Counted from the stretch's first letter, positions 28,964 through 38,006 are shown. The stretch: 64,000 nt of DNA from Burkholderiales bacterium (GCA_020697255.1 JAJFBE010000006.1:109809-173808), one strand, 5' to 3'. Notes: a model not told the origin generated them from the sequence alone. Made by a program: numbers and translations.

Positions 28964-29821
28964 CTATTTAGCACGAAGGAGGATGATTCCCTGGCTATTG
29001 TCAAATTTGCCCAGATACCCGGTTAGAGTATCAGCTATTACAACTTTTTTCTGCAAGCTGGAAGCATGGATCATACCAACCTTACCATCATGAATGTATG
29101 CAATCCCCAGATGATATACTGAGTCTGCTTTGCCATTTGGCGTCCTGACAATCCCGATAAGATCTCCGGCTTTAATTTTAGATAAATACTTAGGTAGCTC
29201 TTTCATAGAAATAAAGCCAAGCTTCTGGGTATTAATATAATCTTCACGTGATTTAATACATGCAACATCAGCTGCATGGATTGGCTGTTTGGCTATTCTC
29301 TGGCTTAAAACATCAACCGGGTAACTTGAATACTGATTAGTTAACTCTCTGGCAACATCAATAAATAAACCGTCATTTATGTTACTTAGCGCCCAATCTT
29401 TATAATAATGGTTACGATTACAATAAGCTACCTCGCCATGGTAGCGCACATCTCGTATACCAGATGCCAGGTCATCTAAAGATGACTGTTTATGTTTTAA
29501 CATATTAGAATAAGCAAATACTTCTTCAATAAATAACATGCAATCAGTCTGGTTTAAACTTATGTATAGATACTCAGGAACACTACGATCAAGAAGGGCT
29601 GGTTCATAAGGTTTATCAAGTAATTGCAGAGCTGTCCATTGCATAAGTTCCCCAATTGGTTTTTTAGCTATATTTTGAGCTTTAGCTGCGGAATTTAGCT
29701 GGGCTAATACTGCAGGAGTACCGCTTTCAATAACTACCGGGTAATTTGTTTTGGCATAAATTTGCGTGGCAAGTAATAATGTAGGCAACAGTAATTTACC
29801 TAACAAATTGATTTTTAGCAT
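28964..29821 (-). CDS. DUF1460 family protein, amidase-like (NlpC/P60-related)
   Basis: 285 residues with a signal peptide (to about residue 24, ATQIYA). The likely nucleophile is the Cys in LNQTDCMLFIEEVFAYSNML, and a downstream His is in YHLGIAYIHDGKVGMIHAS, the arrangement of DUF1460 proteins, which are annotated as N-acetylmuramoyl-L-alanine amidase-like. It therefore probably acts on peptidoglycan peptides in the periplasm. Start at ATG 29821: GGAGAGAG sits between it and the in-frame ATG 29833, so only 29821 is properly spaced. Divergent from the PBP7-like gene. Confidence 0.85.
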   Translation of the reverse strand: MLKINLLGKLLLPTLLLATQIYAKTNYPVVIESGTPAVLAQLNSAAKAQNIAKKPIGELMQWTALQLLDKPYEPALLDRSVPEYLYISLNQTDCMLFIEEVFAYSNMLKHKQSSLDDLASGIRDVRYHGEVAYCNRNHYYKDWALSNINDGLFIDVARELTNQYSSYPVDVLSQRIAKQPIHAADVACIKSREDYINTQKLGFISMKELPKYLSKIKAGDLIGIVRTPNGKADSVYHLGIAYIHDGKVGMIHASSLQKKVVIADTLTGYLGKFDNSQGIILLRAK

Positions 29822-29989
29822 AACTCTCTCCAATAGCCTTAGGCCTTTAGCCGAGTATTATAGCATGAGGTAAAAAATTATCTTAAATAAAGTTTAGATA
29901 CTACAAATTATTTTTTCTAAACTTTTTTCTCACATATTAAATGTGGTACAATTTCTTACTCACATATAAATACCTGCAGAGATATAGCT

Positions 29990-30958
29990 ATGAAAAAAAT
30001 ATTTTTTGTTTTAATGCTAGGCCTTGTAGTGCCGGCATTTGGCGCCACTACCCATAAAAAACATCATGCACACCATAGACATCACGCAGTAAAGAAACAT
30101 TCCAAAAAATCATGGGTAGCCAAAACCGCTCCCCCACAAATTGCCCCGACATCCGTTGTAAAAACCCCAAGCACCATAGCTGCAGAAAAGATTAATACTG
30201 ACGCTATTAGCAAGCAGCCCCGGTTATATTCGTACTCTGCTATGGCATTAGATGCAGATAGTGGGGAAGTATATGTAAGTAAAAATCCTACAGCACAACT
30301 ACCAATTGCTTCTATTACAAAACTGATGACAGCTATGGTAGTGCTAGATTCTGATGCTAATTTGGATGAATATATAACAATTAGCTCTGCAGATATAGAT
30401 ACCCTACGTAATACATTTTCCAGACTAAAAGTTGGCATGCAACTTAGAAGACGCGATCTATTATTACTTGCCCTTATGTCTTCGGAAAATCGTGCAGCAT
30501 ACGCCCTTGGCCGAACTGCTTATCCAGGAGGGATACGAGTATTTATTCAAAAAATGAATGAAAAAGCCAAAAGTTTGGGCATGATGCATACGCAATTTTA
30601 TGATCCAACCGGACTTACTATACATAATAAATCGACTGCCGAAGACTTAACTAGAATGGTACAGGCAGCTTTTGAATATGACTTGATCAAGGAAGATACC
30701 ACTACCAAGGGCGCTGATGTAATGCTTGGCCCTCATTATACCCATCATTACATGAATAGTGATGCATTAGTACGAATTAGTAAATTTCCGATTTCATTAT
30801 CTAAAACCGGATTTATTAATGAGGCCGGACACTGCCTGGTGTTATTTTCCAAAATTGAAGGAAAATCAATTGTTATGGTCTTTTTAAATAGTGCAGGTAA
30901 AAGCGGGCGCCTAGTTGATGCTATAGCCGTGAAAAACTATATCCAAAAAATCGCCTAA
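29990..30958 (+). CDS. pbpG: D-alanyl-D-alanine endopeptidase (PBP7 type, peptidase S11)
   Basis: Cuts peptide cross-links in peptidoglycan. Signal peptide (1-18), then a His/Lys-rich stretch (residues 21-41, TTHKKHHAHHRHH). SxxK motif SITK (Ser108, Lys111), SxN motif SEN (165-167) and KTG near 275 (LSKTGFINEAGHC) form the active site. 322 residues. The histidine-rich leader is unusual and could bind metal. Ends before a convergent exported protein gene. Confidence 0.9.
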   Translation: MKKIFFVLMLGLVVPAFGATTHKKHHAHHRHHAVKKHSKKSWVAKTAPPQIAPTSVVKTPSTIAAEKINTDAISKQPRLYSYSAMALDADSGEVYVSKNPTAQLPIASITKLMTAMVVLDSDANLDEYITISSADIDTLRNTFSRLKVGMQLRRRDLLLLALMSSENRAAYALGRTAYPGGIRVFIQKMNEKAKSLGMMHTQFYDPTGLTIHNKSTAEDLTRMVQAAFEYDLIKEDTTTKGADVMLGPHYTHHYMNSDALVRISKFPISLSKTGFINEAGHCLVLFSKIEGKSIVMVFLNSAGKSGRLVDAIAVKNYIQKIA

Positions 30959-30981
30959 ACCTTAAACTATTTGGGCGTAGT

Positions 30982-31647
30982 CTAGGAAATACTGCAACTA
31001 TCATTACATTCCTTTGCTGTAAATGAGAAAACACCATTAATGTAGACTACACTTGGATTAGTTTCATCTTTTTGGTAATGCACCCACCCCCTAAGAATCC
31101 GGTGTGTGTTTTCATAGTGTTTTATAATTTTTTCTGTACCTTCACCTTTTTCGTCATCCTTAATATCAAGTATTCTTTTAATTTCTGCAAGAGGAACACG
31201 TTCAATCGCCCATGGATCAATCATTTTTTCATCACTTACAGGTTTAATACCTAAATCTGTATCGTCGGCATCAGTAAACCCTCCTGCATTATCGAGTGGT
31301 CTAAATCTATTATTTCTTCCTACTGCCGTTATTATGTCACCATTTTTATCCAAAACGGCATTCTCTAATTTGCCTAAAAATGAAGTAATAACGCTCTTAT
31401 TTTTCCCCAAAACTATTCTAGCCTTAAGCTCTGTTACGTCACTAAATTTTCCACTTGGTTTCAGGTAGTAGTTATCTTCAGTTTTAACAATTTGCATAAC
31501 TTGGGCTCCTTTAGGAGTTTGTTTGTTTTTTTCGTAATCAAGCTCTAATTTAAATATCATCTCATGCACAGCCAGCGCCTGGTACATTATAAACATTAAA
31601 ACTACAAATAAACTCATTACAGTACGATTTAATTTAAAAATTTTCAT
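30982..31647 (-). CDS. Exported protein of unknown function (P1)
   Basis: 221 residues, not recognised. A signal peptide (to about residue 26, IMYQALA) is followed by a Lys/Asp-rich mature part. The C-terminal pattern is RGWVHYQKDETN, VVYINGVFSF, then CNDSC; a Trp followed by a beta-hairpin and late cysteines also appears in P4, P5 and P6 downstream, suggesting a shared fold. Upstream, at 31727-31888, is a broken copy of the bioC 3' end, just as P2 sits beside the intact bioC 3' end. Periplasmic or secreted. Confidence 0.7.
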   Translation of the reverse strand: MKIFKLNRTVMSLFVVLMFIMYQALAVHEMIFKLELDYEKNKQTPKGAQVMQIVKTEDNYYLKPSGKFSDVTELKARIVLGKNKSVITSFLGKLENAVLDKNGDIITAVGRNNRFRPLDNAGGFTDADDTDLGIKPVSDEKMIDPWAIERVPLAEIKRILDIKDDEKGEGTEKIIKHYENTHRILRGWVHYQKDETNPSVVYINGVFSFTAKECNDSCSIS

Positions 31648-31726
31648 TTTACCCCACTTTTACCTTTTTAAGTTATAAATATATATTATCAGTATTTGTA
31701 TTTAATTGTCAATTGATATTCTTAAA
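31648..31726. other. AT-rich leader of P1
   Basis: Seventy-nine AT-rich bases between the P1 start and the bioC remnant, similar in length to the 87 bases between P2 and intact bioC. A GGGG-containing SD is visible next to the P1 start; no clear promoter hexamers. Confidence 0.3.
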
Positions 31727-31888
31727 TTACTTTGGGTGAAATTTGATTATGCTGCGGTCACTGACTAAACCGCACCTGACTTATCCTTATAGGCATGGAT
31801 ATAAAATACTAAGGTTAATCAAAACTTGCCATTTTTACTTATTTTATCAAAATTTGCCTGTAAATTTTTATATTCTGCTTTAAATAGC
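31727..31888 (-). pseudogene. Broken duplicate of the bioC 3' end
   Basis: About 160 bp that align by eye with 34559-34730, the end of the intact bioC. A long identical block runs through TTACTTATTTTATCAAAATT and on through GCCTGTAAATTTTTAT, with shared flanks ACTTTG.GTG and CTGACTAAA. Reading frame is not maintained. Remnant left after duplication of the bioC end with an adjacent exported-protein gene. Confidence 0.8.
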
Positions 31889-31894
31889 GTATTT

Positions 31895-32092
31895 TTATTC
31901 AGTTCGTATAATAATCGACGATCCGGGTTTTATTGTCTTAGTAATATGCCCCATGCCGCTGGTATCATTTGCTAAAAGTACATCTCCTTGTTTAAATATG
32001 CGGGTTTGTCCTCCACTTGTAATAACTTCAACCTCCCCATCCAAATAAATAATATATTGTTTATCCGGCGCTACATTAAAAGTACGTACTTT
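31895..32092 (-). pseudogene. Cupin-domain protein, C-terminal fragment
   Basis: An open stretch of about 66 codons reading TFNVAPDKQYIIYLDGEVEV, then GGQTRIFKQGDVLLANDTSG, MGHITKTIKPGSSIIIRTE and a stop. GEVEV, QGDVLL, DTSGMGH is the pattern of a small cupin barrel. An in-frame TAA at 32093-32095 cuts it off upstream and no start codon or SD is present, so this is the remains of a longer gene. Confidence 0.65.
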
Positions 32093-32179
32093 TTAGTGTT
32101 TTAGAGCTACCACGTAATTGGTAATATTAATTCTAAACGGAAAACAAGATAAGAAAATCGATAAAGCCTAGGAAATGTC

Positions 32180-32665
32180 CTAATTTGGCAAGATAGATTG
32201 GGATTGCAGAAATGCTATAAAACCCTGAATGCTCCGGTTGCACATGGCAAAAACCTCTTCAAAGCCATTTACACCTCCATAGTACGGATCCGGCACATCA
32301 AACATTCCATGAGCTTCAGGATCAAAACTTCTAAGCATTAAAACTTTAGCTCTATGTTCTTTATTTTCGCACAAGTGTAAAACATCCGCATAATTGAGGT
32401 GATCCATAACCAAAATGAAATCATACTCCCAAAAATCATTGGCTACAAATTGTCTAGCCGTACTATTTAGTGTTATTCCATGTTTTTTACAGACATCAAT
32501 CGTACGCGGATCCGGGCGGCTTCCTACATGAAAAGCAGAAGTTCCTGCTGAACTGACTTTGATTTTATCAACGTAGCCATTTTCTTTGACAAAGTTATCC
32601 AAAATACCATGAGCAAGCGGAGAGCGACAAATATTGCCTAAACAAACAAATAAAACTTTTAACAT
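32180..32665 (-). CDS. Low-molecular-weight protein-tyrosine phosphatase
   Basis: 161 residues. The P-loop is VCLGNICRSP with nucleophile Cys8 and Arg14; the general acid is in DVPDPYYGG near residue 125. The RPDPRTIDVCKKHGI segment is typical. Cytoplasmic. In many bacteria such enzymes regulate exopolysaccharide tyrosine kinases, but no kinase gene is visible here. Divergent from the PNP-like gene; the SD is weak. Confidence 0.93.
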   Translation of the reverse strand: MLKVLFVCLGNICRSPLAHGILDNFVKENGYVDKIKVSSAGTSAFHVGSRPDPRTIDVCKKHGITLNSTARQFVANDFWEYDFILVMDHLNYADVLHLCENKEHRAKVLMLRSFDPEAHGMFDVPDPYYGGVNGFEEVFAMCNRSIQGFIAFLQSQSILPN

Positions 32666-32790
32666 ATTTTCAACTTAAATTTAATGAGGGAGGTATTTTA
32701 CCAGAAAAATATATTAAACAAAAAATATACTAATTCAGTATGAATATGTTACCATAACACTGAGAGCTATTATTAGTTGGGAGAGCTAAT

Positions 32791-33624
32791 ATGAATTCAG
32801 AAGCAGTAAATAAACAAATCGATGATATTGTTAAATTCATCACGACAAAAACTGATATCAAACCGGAAATCGGCATTAGTTTAAGTACTACTTTGGCAGA
32901 TATTGCTGATATCATACAAGATAAAGTCGTAATTCCCTATACCGAAATCCCCCATTTGCCTCCCAACAGCTGCCAATACACAACTGTGGGTAACCTGATT
33001 TTAGGTAAATTAAACGGAAAAAATGTTATGGTAATGCAAGGCAGGATGTTGCTATTTGAAGGGCACACTGCCAAGACAGCTACTCTACTAACTCGCGTCA
33101 TGCGTAAAATGGGCGTGGAAACAATTTTTATAGTTTCAACCGGTGGCGGGCTTAATTATCATTTCCGGGCTGGTGAAATTATGTTAGTTACTGATCATGT
33201 TAATTTTACCGGGCAGTCCCCGTTAACCGGGGAAAACCTGGATAATTTTGGTCCCAGGTTTTGCAGTATGTTCGATATTTATGATTCAGAGCTTCAAGAC
33301 ATTACCCGAGTTGTTGCTACAGAAAACCGGATAAACTTATGCCAGGGAGTGTATATTGGTATTGCAGGTCCTGAATTCCCAACAAGGGCCGAGCTACGCT
33401 TAATGCTAGAAAATGGTAATGATGCAGTTGGCATGTCGGTAGTACACGAGGCTATAGTTGCTGCACACTCTGGTATGAAAATATTAGGCTTGATCCTGAT
33501 TGCCGATATGGCACTGCCTTATTCAATAAAGCAGTCGACCATGGGCGAAATAGCCGAACAAGCCAAATTATCAATAGATAAAATGAAGATCTTGGTTAAA
33601 GAAGTTATCAAGAAAATCGAATAA
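32791..33624 (+). CDS. Purine nucleoside phosphorylase-like protein with altered active site
   Basis: 277 residues with the trimeric (class 2) PNP fold: VMQGRMLLFEGHT, FIVSTGGGLNYHFRAGEIML, VNFTGQSPLTGEN, IGIAGPEFPTRAE and DAVGMSVVHEAIVAAHSGM line up along the whole human PNP sequence as I remember it. Several key positions differ: GSGLG becomes STTLA, GHAG becomes TTVG (His64 to Thr), QGRFH becomes QGRML (His86 to Leu), TNAAGG becomes STGGG, GPSFET becomes GPEFPT (Glu201 to Pro), and LITN becomes IADM (Asn243 to Asp). Substrate is therefore uncertain, or phosphorolysis may be lost. GGGAGAGC precedes ATG 32791. Confidence 0.8.
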   Translation: MNSEAVNKQIDDIVKFITTKTDIKPEIGISLSTTLADIADIIQDKVVIPYTEIPHLPPNSCQYTTVGNLILGKLNGKNVMVMQGRMLLFEGHTAKTATLLTRVMRKMGVETIFIVSTGGGLNYHFRAGEIMLVTDHVNFTGQSPLTGENLDNFGPRFCSMFDIYDSELQDITRVVATENRINLCQGVYIGIAGPEFPTRAELRLMLENGNDAVGMSVVHEAIVAAHSGMKILGLILIADMALPYSIKQSTMGEIAEQAKLSIDKMKILVKEVIKKIE

Positions 33625-33658
33625 TTTATTAATGATTAACATTATCTCCATTAATAAA
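33625..33658 (+). terminator. Hairpin after the PNP-like gene
   Basis: TTTATTAATG and CATTAATAAA form ten AT-rich pairs around a 14-base loop immediately after the stop codon, in the convergent space before P2. Weak stem and no clean T-run, so low confidence. Confidence 0.4.
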
Positions 33659-33688
33659 ACTTATGCCAAGGGTTTTTAATTAAATCTC

Positions 33689-34471
33689 CTAACGAATAAT
33701 ATCCTTTACTTCAGTCCGCTTGCAAGCATAAAAACCAAGCGTTTGTAAGTAAGTCTCAGACGGTTTGATGCCCCACTGCTCTAGAAGATCTTTATTTTCT
33801 TTATAGTGCATAAGCCCTTCTGCTTTCCACTGTTCAAAACCGTTCCCTAGAGTTTGAATAAATTTGAGCTTCCAGGGGTGTTCTTTATCACCCTCAGCTC
33901 TCTTATAATTTTCATATAAATCTCTTTTATCCTTATTTGACACTGATGATTGCCTATTATTGGTACCTACTATCATGTCCAGATTGCCATCTTCTTTCAA
34001 ATTAAACCCTGTTACTTGCCCATTAAATGACGTCTCAATGTCATCTTTCCTATCGTCACTCCCTAGGAGAGTGAATTCACGTGCCCGGTTTGAAATCCTT
34101 CGCCAGGTTATTTTATATGTTGGCGTATAAATACCTACTGACTCATGATATGACAATCCAGACTTGTTATTAACTATCCGGTTACGATCGAATACTTCAT
34201 TTGCTGCTTTACTGTTATCTACTATTTCCTTAGTTGCATAATCAATTTTATAATACGGCACAAACGTATACGTTTTCCAATCATACTTACCAGCTTCTTG
34301 AGTTGGCATTTGATCCTTATTGCTATTGGCTGCAGGATCCATTGATAGCCTTCTCTGCACATGGACGTATTGCTGCATAGGGGAACACTCCATCATCTCG
34401 CCAGCTAAAGCTACCGGCGTACTAAGTAAACCACACAATATAAAAATTAACTTTGACTTATAAGCTTTCAT
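33689..34471 (-). CDS. Exported protein of unknown function (P2)
   Basis: 260 residues, not recognised. A clear signal peptide (to about residue 23, LLSTPVALA) precedes a hydrophilic mature part rich in Asn, Lys and Asp, with one Cys near each end (MMECSPMQ and FYACKRTEV) that could form a disulphide. It lies 87 bp downstream of intact bioC on the same strand. Larger than its neighbours P1 and P4-P6 and without obvious sequence similarity to them. Confidence 0.7.
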   Translation of the reverse strand: MKAYKSKLIFILCGLLSTPVALAGEMMECSPMQQYVHVQRRLSMDPAANSNKDQMPTQEAGKYDWKTYTFVPYYKIDYATKEIVDNSKAANEVFDRNRIVNNKSGLSYHESVGIYTPTYKITWRRISNRAREFTLLGSDDRKDDIETSFNGQVTGFNLKEDGNLDMIVGTNNRQSSVSNKDKRDLYENYKRAEGDKEHPWKLKFIQTLGNGFEQWKAEGLMHYKENKDLLEQWGIKPSETYLQTLGFYACKRTEVKDIIR

Positions 34472-34558
34472 ATTTTTCTCTTAATAAAATAAATTTATCA
34501 AATAATTAACCATTTATTGTTATAATTTTATCATGGTTTAGAAATAACTGTCAATGCA

Positions 34559-35380
34559 TTACTTTGAGTGGAAGTGGATTACGCTACGGCCGCTGACTAA
34601 ATCACCGCGGATTTTATCTTTCCAGGCATGAGCATAAAACACCTCCAAGGTTAATGGAAATTTGCCATTATTACTTATTTTATCAAAATTTGCCTGTAAA
34701 TTTTTATACCCTGCCTTACTTAAATAATGCCTAAGTTGTGCCCCACAGCCAATTATGCGAATATCTGATAATAAGTCGTCCAGATTGTCATATTCAAGTT
34801 TAATATACTCTAAATCGGTCACCGGGTTACTAAACCCCAGTTCAACCAAGATATCCCCGATTAAATGCATATCCGGAAAATTATAAGTTGCAAACCCTAA
34901 TTCACGTATCTGCTCCAAACTATCAACACCGAGACCACTTACTAAAAATGTAGCGCCTAACTTTAGTACCCGGTTAATTTCAGCAAAATATTGCCTGATA
35001 TCAGTAATATATGGTAGAGTCAAATTTGACCAAACAAAATCCATCGATTGGGCAGCTATAGGTAAATGCAGTGCATCGGCACAAATTAGATTTTTGTATG
35101 ACTTGCCCAGCCAGGTAATCTTTTTGGTCGGTGCATAATGTTTTAGCATATTGGCTGCAATATCCAAACCATAAATGCCCGCTTTAGGAAAACGTGTGCG
35201 TAACCCTTCCCTGTCTATTCCCAAGCCATACCCTATATCCAATACCTGCTTTGGATTAATTTTGATATAATCCAGTCTATCTAGCATACGAGTAGATATT
35301 TCTTTAATTATAAAATCAAGCTGCTGCACTTTCGGGGCAAGACGATTCATATTTTGTAATAAATTCAATTTAAGCCCCAT
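34559..35380 (-). CDS. bioC: BioC-like methyltransferase (malonyl-ACP O-methyltransferase)
   Basis: 273-residue class I SAM methyltransferase. Motif I is VLDIGYGLGIDREGL (~46-60); then GLDIAANMLKHY, ADALHLPIAAQSMDFVWSNL and EINRVLKLGATFLVSGLG. The C-terminal pattern FPDMHLIGDILVELGFSNPV followed by DLLSDIRIIGCGAQLR matches BioC, which caps malonyl-ACP to start pimelate synthesis for biotin. Location near comF agrees with other betaproteobacteria. No other bio gene is present. Confidence 0.82.
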   Translation of the reverse strand: MGLKLNLLQNMNRLAPKVQQLDFIIKEISTRMLDRLDYIKINPKQVLDIGYGLGIDREGLRTRFPKAGIYGLDIAANMLKHYAPTKKITWLGKSYKNLICADALHLPIAAQSMDFVWSNLTLPYITDIRQYFAEINRVLKLGATFLVSGLGVDSLEQIRELGFATYNFPDMHLIGDILVELGFSNPVTDLEYIKLEYDNLDDLLSDIRIIGCGAQLRHYLSKAGYKNLQANFDKISNNGKFPLTLEVFYAHAWKDKIRGDLVSGRSVIHFHSK

Positions 35381-35777
35381 GTGATTTGACTAAGCCAAGT
35401 ATAATTCATATAACATTTAGCATATAAAATTTGTAATAATTTAATATTAGATTTTTTGATAGGATTTTTCTCAATAAAAAACAAGACATTTATAGCAGAT
35501 TATAACCGGCTGTTACAGAATATTACAACTATTTTTGTTATACCTTCTAGTATTTCATAAAAACTGACAGCTATCAGGATGCTTTTAAGTGCGAATTAAT
35601 CCGTGTACGGATATCCCGTATTGAATATATAAGCAACTACTGCTACAATATAATCCTTGAGCATAATTATATATGTGCCGCAAGCTACTGACCTGCATAT
35701 TGCTGGTATGGGAAAATAAATGGCAATATATTTCTATACATAAGACTTAGCACTACCAAATTTTTAATGAGGAAAAA
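35381..35777. other. 397-bp divergent intergenic region (bioC / P3)
   Basis: No reading frame or RNA gene recognised. It contains the palindrome ATCCGTGTACGGAT (35599-35612), a possible operator between the divergent bioC and P3 genes, and generally AT-rich sequence. GAGG lies six bases before the P3 start. Confidence 0.4.
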
Positions 35778-36461
35778 ATGAAAATGGCTAAAAAAAATTA
35801 CTTACTACTTCTGCTTACCGCAAGCTTAACAACAGCAGCATTTGCTTTACCAGAAAAGTATGATACATTATTAAAGTGTCACGTTGCTATTGAACCCATA
35901 GGTACTGGTATTAATACTACAGATGCCACATTAATGGCAACAACTAAAATTGTTGGCTCGGAACAAACACTAAGAATGGATCTAATACTTACGAAAACAG
36001 ATAAAACCACAACTTCTTTTCCAGTATCCCAGGTTCGGGGGATACAAACTTCTGCTGTAAGTGTATCCCCCACACCTAAATATTACATAGGCTCTATAAT
36101 CGGAAAACCAATAGTACCTGCTACACCAGATGCTAGGGAAGCGTACGGAGATTCCTGGAACTGGGAACTAAAAAGAGTAACTACAAATAAATGCGAAACT
36201 GGTTGGTTTCAGCACACCAATGATACGGTTTCATTCATACTTACTACTACACTAGACCCTAGTAAGTATGGAAGCGGAGGAATAGAGCTGCGTTGTAAAG
36301 AGGCAAAACCAGTACAGGGAGGGGACGTAGAGAAGCTAATAACTGGTAAGTCTACAAATGATTATTTGGAAGCGCGACCTGATTATACTTTTGTTAAAGA
36401 CATACATGAGCCTGTTGTATGTCCGGACAACACAGTCTGGTGGTATGGTTCTTCAGTCTAA
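35778..36461 (+). CDS. Exported protein of unknown function (P3)
   Basis: 227 residues, not recognised. Signal peptide to about residue 23 (TTAAFA), then a mature part rich in Thr and Ser with five cysteines (LKCHVA, NKCETGW, LRCKEA and PVVCPDN among them), suggesting disulphides in the periplasm or outside. It has its own strong terminator, so it is a single-gene unit. Opposite strand to the other exported-protein genes. Confidence 0.7.
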   Translation: MKMAKKNYLLLLLTASLTTAAFALPEKYDTLLKCHVAIEPIGTGINTTDATLMATTKIVGSEQTLRMDLILTKTDKTTTSFPVSQVRGIQTSAVSVSPTPKYYIGSIIGKPIVPATPDAREAYGDSWNWELKRVTTNKCETGWFQHTNDTVSFILTTTLDPSKYGSGGIELRCKEAKPVQGGDVEKLITGKSTNDYLEARPDYTFVKDIHEPVVCPDNTVWWYGSSV

Positions 36462-36509
36462 AATGTGGCTTAAATAAAAGTAATAGCGTTATTTAAATAA
36501 CATGACTAG

Positions 36510-36538
36510 AGGTGTATGCATAAGCATATACCTTTTTT
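36510..36538 (+). terminator. Intrinsic terminator after P3
   Basis: AGGTGTATGC, loop ATAA, GCATATACCT (one G-T pair), followed directly by TTTTTT. Strong stem with a U-tail 48 bp after the P3 stop. Confidence 0.85.
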
Positions 36539-36625
36539 AGTACTTGATTGAAATTTTTAAAATGGTTTATCCTGATATAATACAATAACACCCGGATTAA
36601 TACTTTTTTTCATAAGGCAGGATTA

Positions 36626-37315
36626 ATGATTAATCAATGGGTAAAATATTATAAATGGCGCATTTTAAACCCTGTTATACAATGCGCAGTATGCAAGATA
36701 CCTAGTACTTTGCTTGTGTGTAATCACTGTTATGCGGAACTAGAGCTCAACCTTCAGCCATATTGCAATTACTGTGCCAAGCCCGGCTCTTCAATCTGTA
36801 CGGACTGCCAGGGCCAGCACCCATGCTTTAGTCATACATATTGCTGCTATACTTACTCTACCCCGCTAAACAAAATTTTACATGACTTAAAATATAAACG
36901 AAATAAATCTAATATCTGGGCATTGGGATATTTGCTAAATAAAGCACTTTCTAGTGTAAAAGCTGATACAGATTTTATTGTTCCCATGCCATTAAGTAAT
37001 GAACGGATAAAACAACGGGGATTTAATCATGCTTTAGAACTATTAGCATATTATTGTGCACAGTTAAAGCATATTCCGGTTAAAACTAATATTGTTAGTA
37101 AAATAATAGATACTCCGCACCAAAGCGGACTTAACCGGCAAGAACGGATATATCAGCAGCCATTGTTTCAGGTAGAAAAAAATATCATGGGGAAAAATAT
37201 TTTAATCGTAGATGATGTGATTACTACCGGGAATACGGCAAATAATCTAGCGCGGGTATTAAGAGAAGCTGGAGCACGGCGAGTAGAACTGTGCGCGCTA
37301 ATGCGCACATTGTGA
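36626..37315 (+). CDS. comF: ComF family phosphoribosyltransferase-like protein
   Basis: 229 residues. N-terminal zinc-finger-like cysteines (CAVC, CNHC, CNYC, CTDC) within residues ~21-57, then a type I PRTase domain with the PRPP loop ILIVDDVITTGNTANNL at about 191-206. ComF helps import of single-stranded DNA in competent bacteria. The C-terminus AGARRVELCALMRTL is repeated as a fragment 0.7 kb downstream. AAGGCAGG lies before ATG 36626. Confidence 0.92.
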   Translation: MINQWVKYYKWRILNPVIQCAVCKIPSTLLVCNHCYAELELNLQPYCNYCAKPGSSICTDCQGQHPCFSHTYCCYTYSTPLNKILHDLKYKRNKSNIWALGYLLNKALSSVKADTDFIVPMPLSNERIKQRGFNHALELLAYYCAQLKHIPVKTNIVSKIIDTPHQSGLNRQERIYQQPLFQVEKNIMGKNILIVDDVITTGNTANNLARVLREAGARRVELCALMRTL

Positions 37316-37337
37316 AGTATTATTATTGATTATCAGT

Positions 37338-37814
37338 TTAGCTCGCTGCCTCTTTACATGTCATGTCTCCAATATATATGCCGTGCACATGTTTAGAGTC
37401 AATTGTCCAGTCAAATAAAAATGCTGTATTTACTTTCCATATATTATCATTCTGATGGGCCATCTTAATTATGTTTTCATCTCCTTTAACTTTGATTTTA
37501 GCTTCGATAGCACTAGGAGCTCCTTCTATAAAATCTAATTTACTGAACTTATCAAACTCCTGAACAATCTTGTCCTGACCAGGCTGTATAACACGTATAA
37601 TCTTTAAGTTAGTTGTTTCTAACACTTTACCCATTTCATACTCAAATTTAATATAAATAGGATACTCACCAACATCCTTTAATTTTGATCCTTTTGTTAC
37701 AATCTCTCCCTTAACCAGAACCGGGTCACATTTTACCGTCACACCTTGGGCGGCTCCAAGGCCAAATATGGCAAATAAGCCTAGTAAACAAACATTTAAT
37801 TTATTTTGTTTCAT
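37338..37814 (-). CDS. Exported protein of unknown function (P4)
   Basis: 158 residues, not recognised. Signal peptide MKQNKLNVCLLGLFAIFGLG is nearly the same as that of P5, while the mature parts differ strongly. Mature part starts with VKCDPV and ends TIDSKHVHGIYIGDMTCKEA; the two cysteines, one near each end, could pair. AAAGGAAAGAG precedes ATG 37814. Convergent with comF (22-bp gap). Confidence 0.72.
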   Translation of the reverse strand: MKQNKLNVCLLGLFAIFGLGAAQGVTVKCDPVLVKGEIVTKGSKLKDVGEYPIYIKFEYEMGKVLETTNLKIIRVIQPGQDKIVQEFDKFSKLDFIEGAPSAIEAKIKVKGDENIIKMAHQNDNIWKVNTAFLFDWTIDSKHVHGIYIGDMTCKEAAS

Positions 37815-38006
37815 TTTCTACTCTTTCCTTTTAAGTTAAGTAATACGAAGAGTGTACAAGAACCGGCCGAAAAAGTCAACAATAAATTCCCGCATTCTGG
37901 TTCAAATCTCAAACCCAAATAGTTTTCAGGATGGAAAGCTGTAATTATAAATGATATGCTTTGACTAATAGTATTGTAAAATAATTTGGCTTTGTTGCCA
38001 ACTGTA

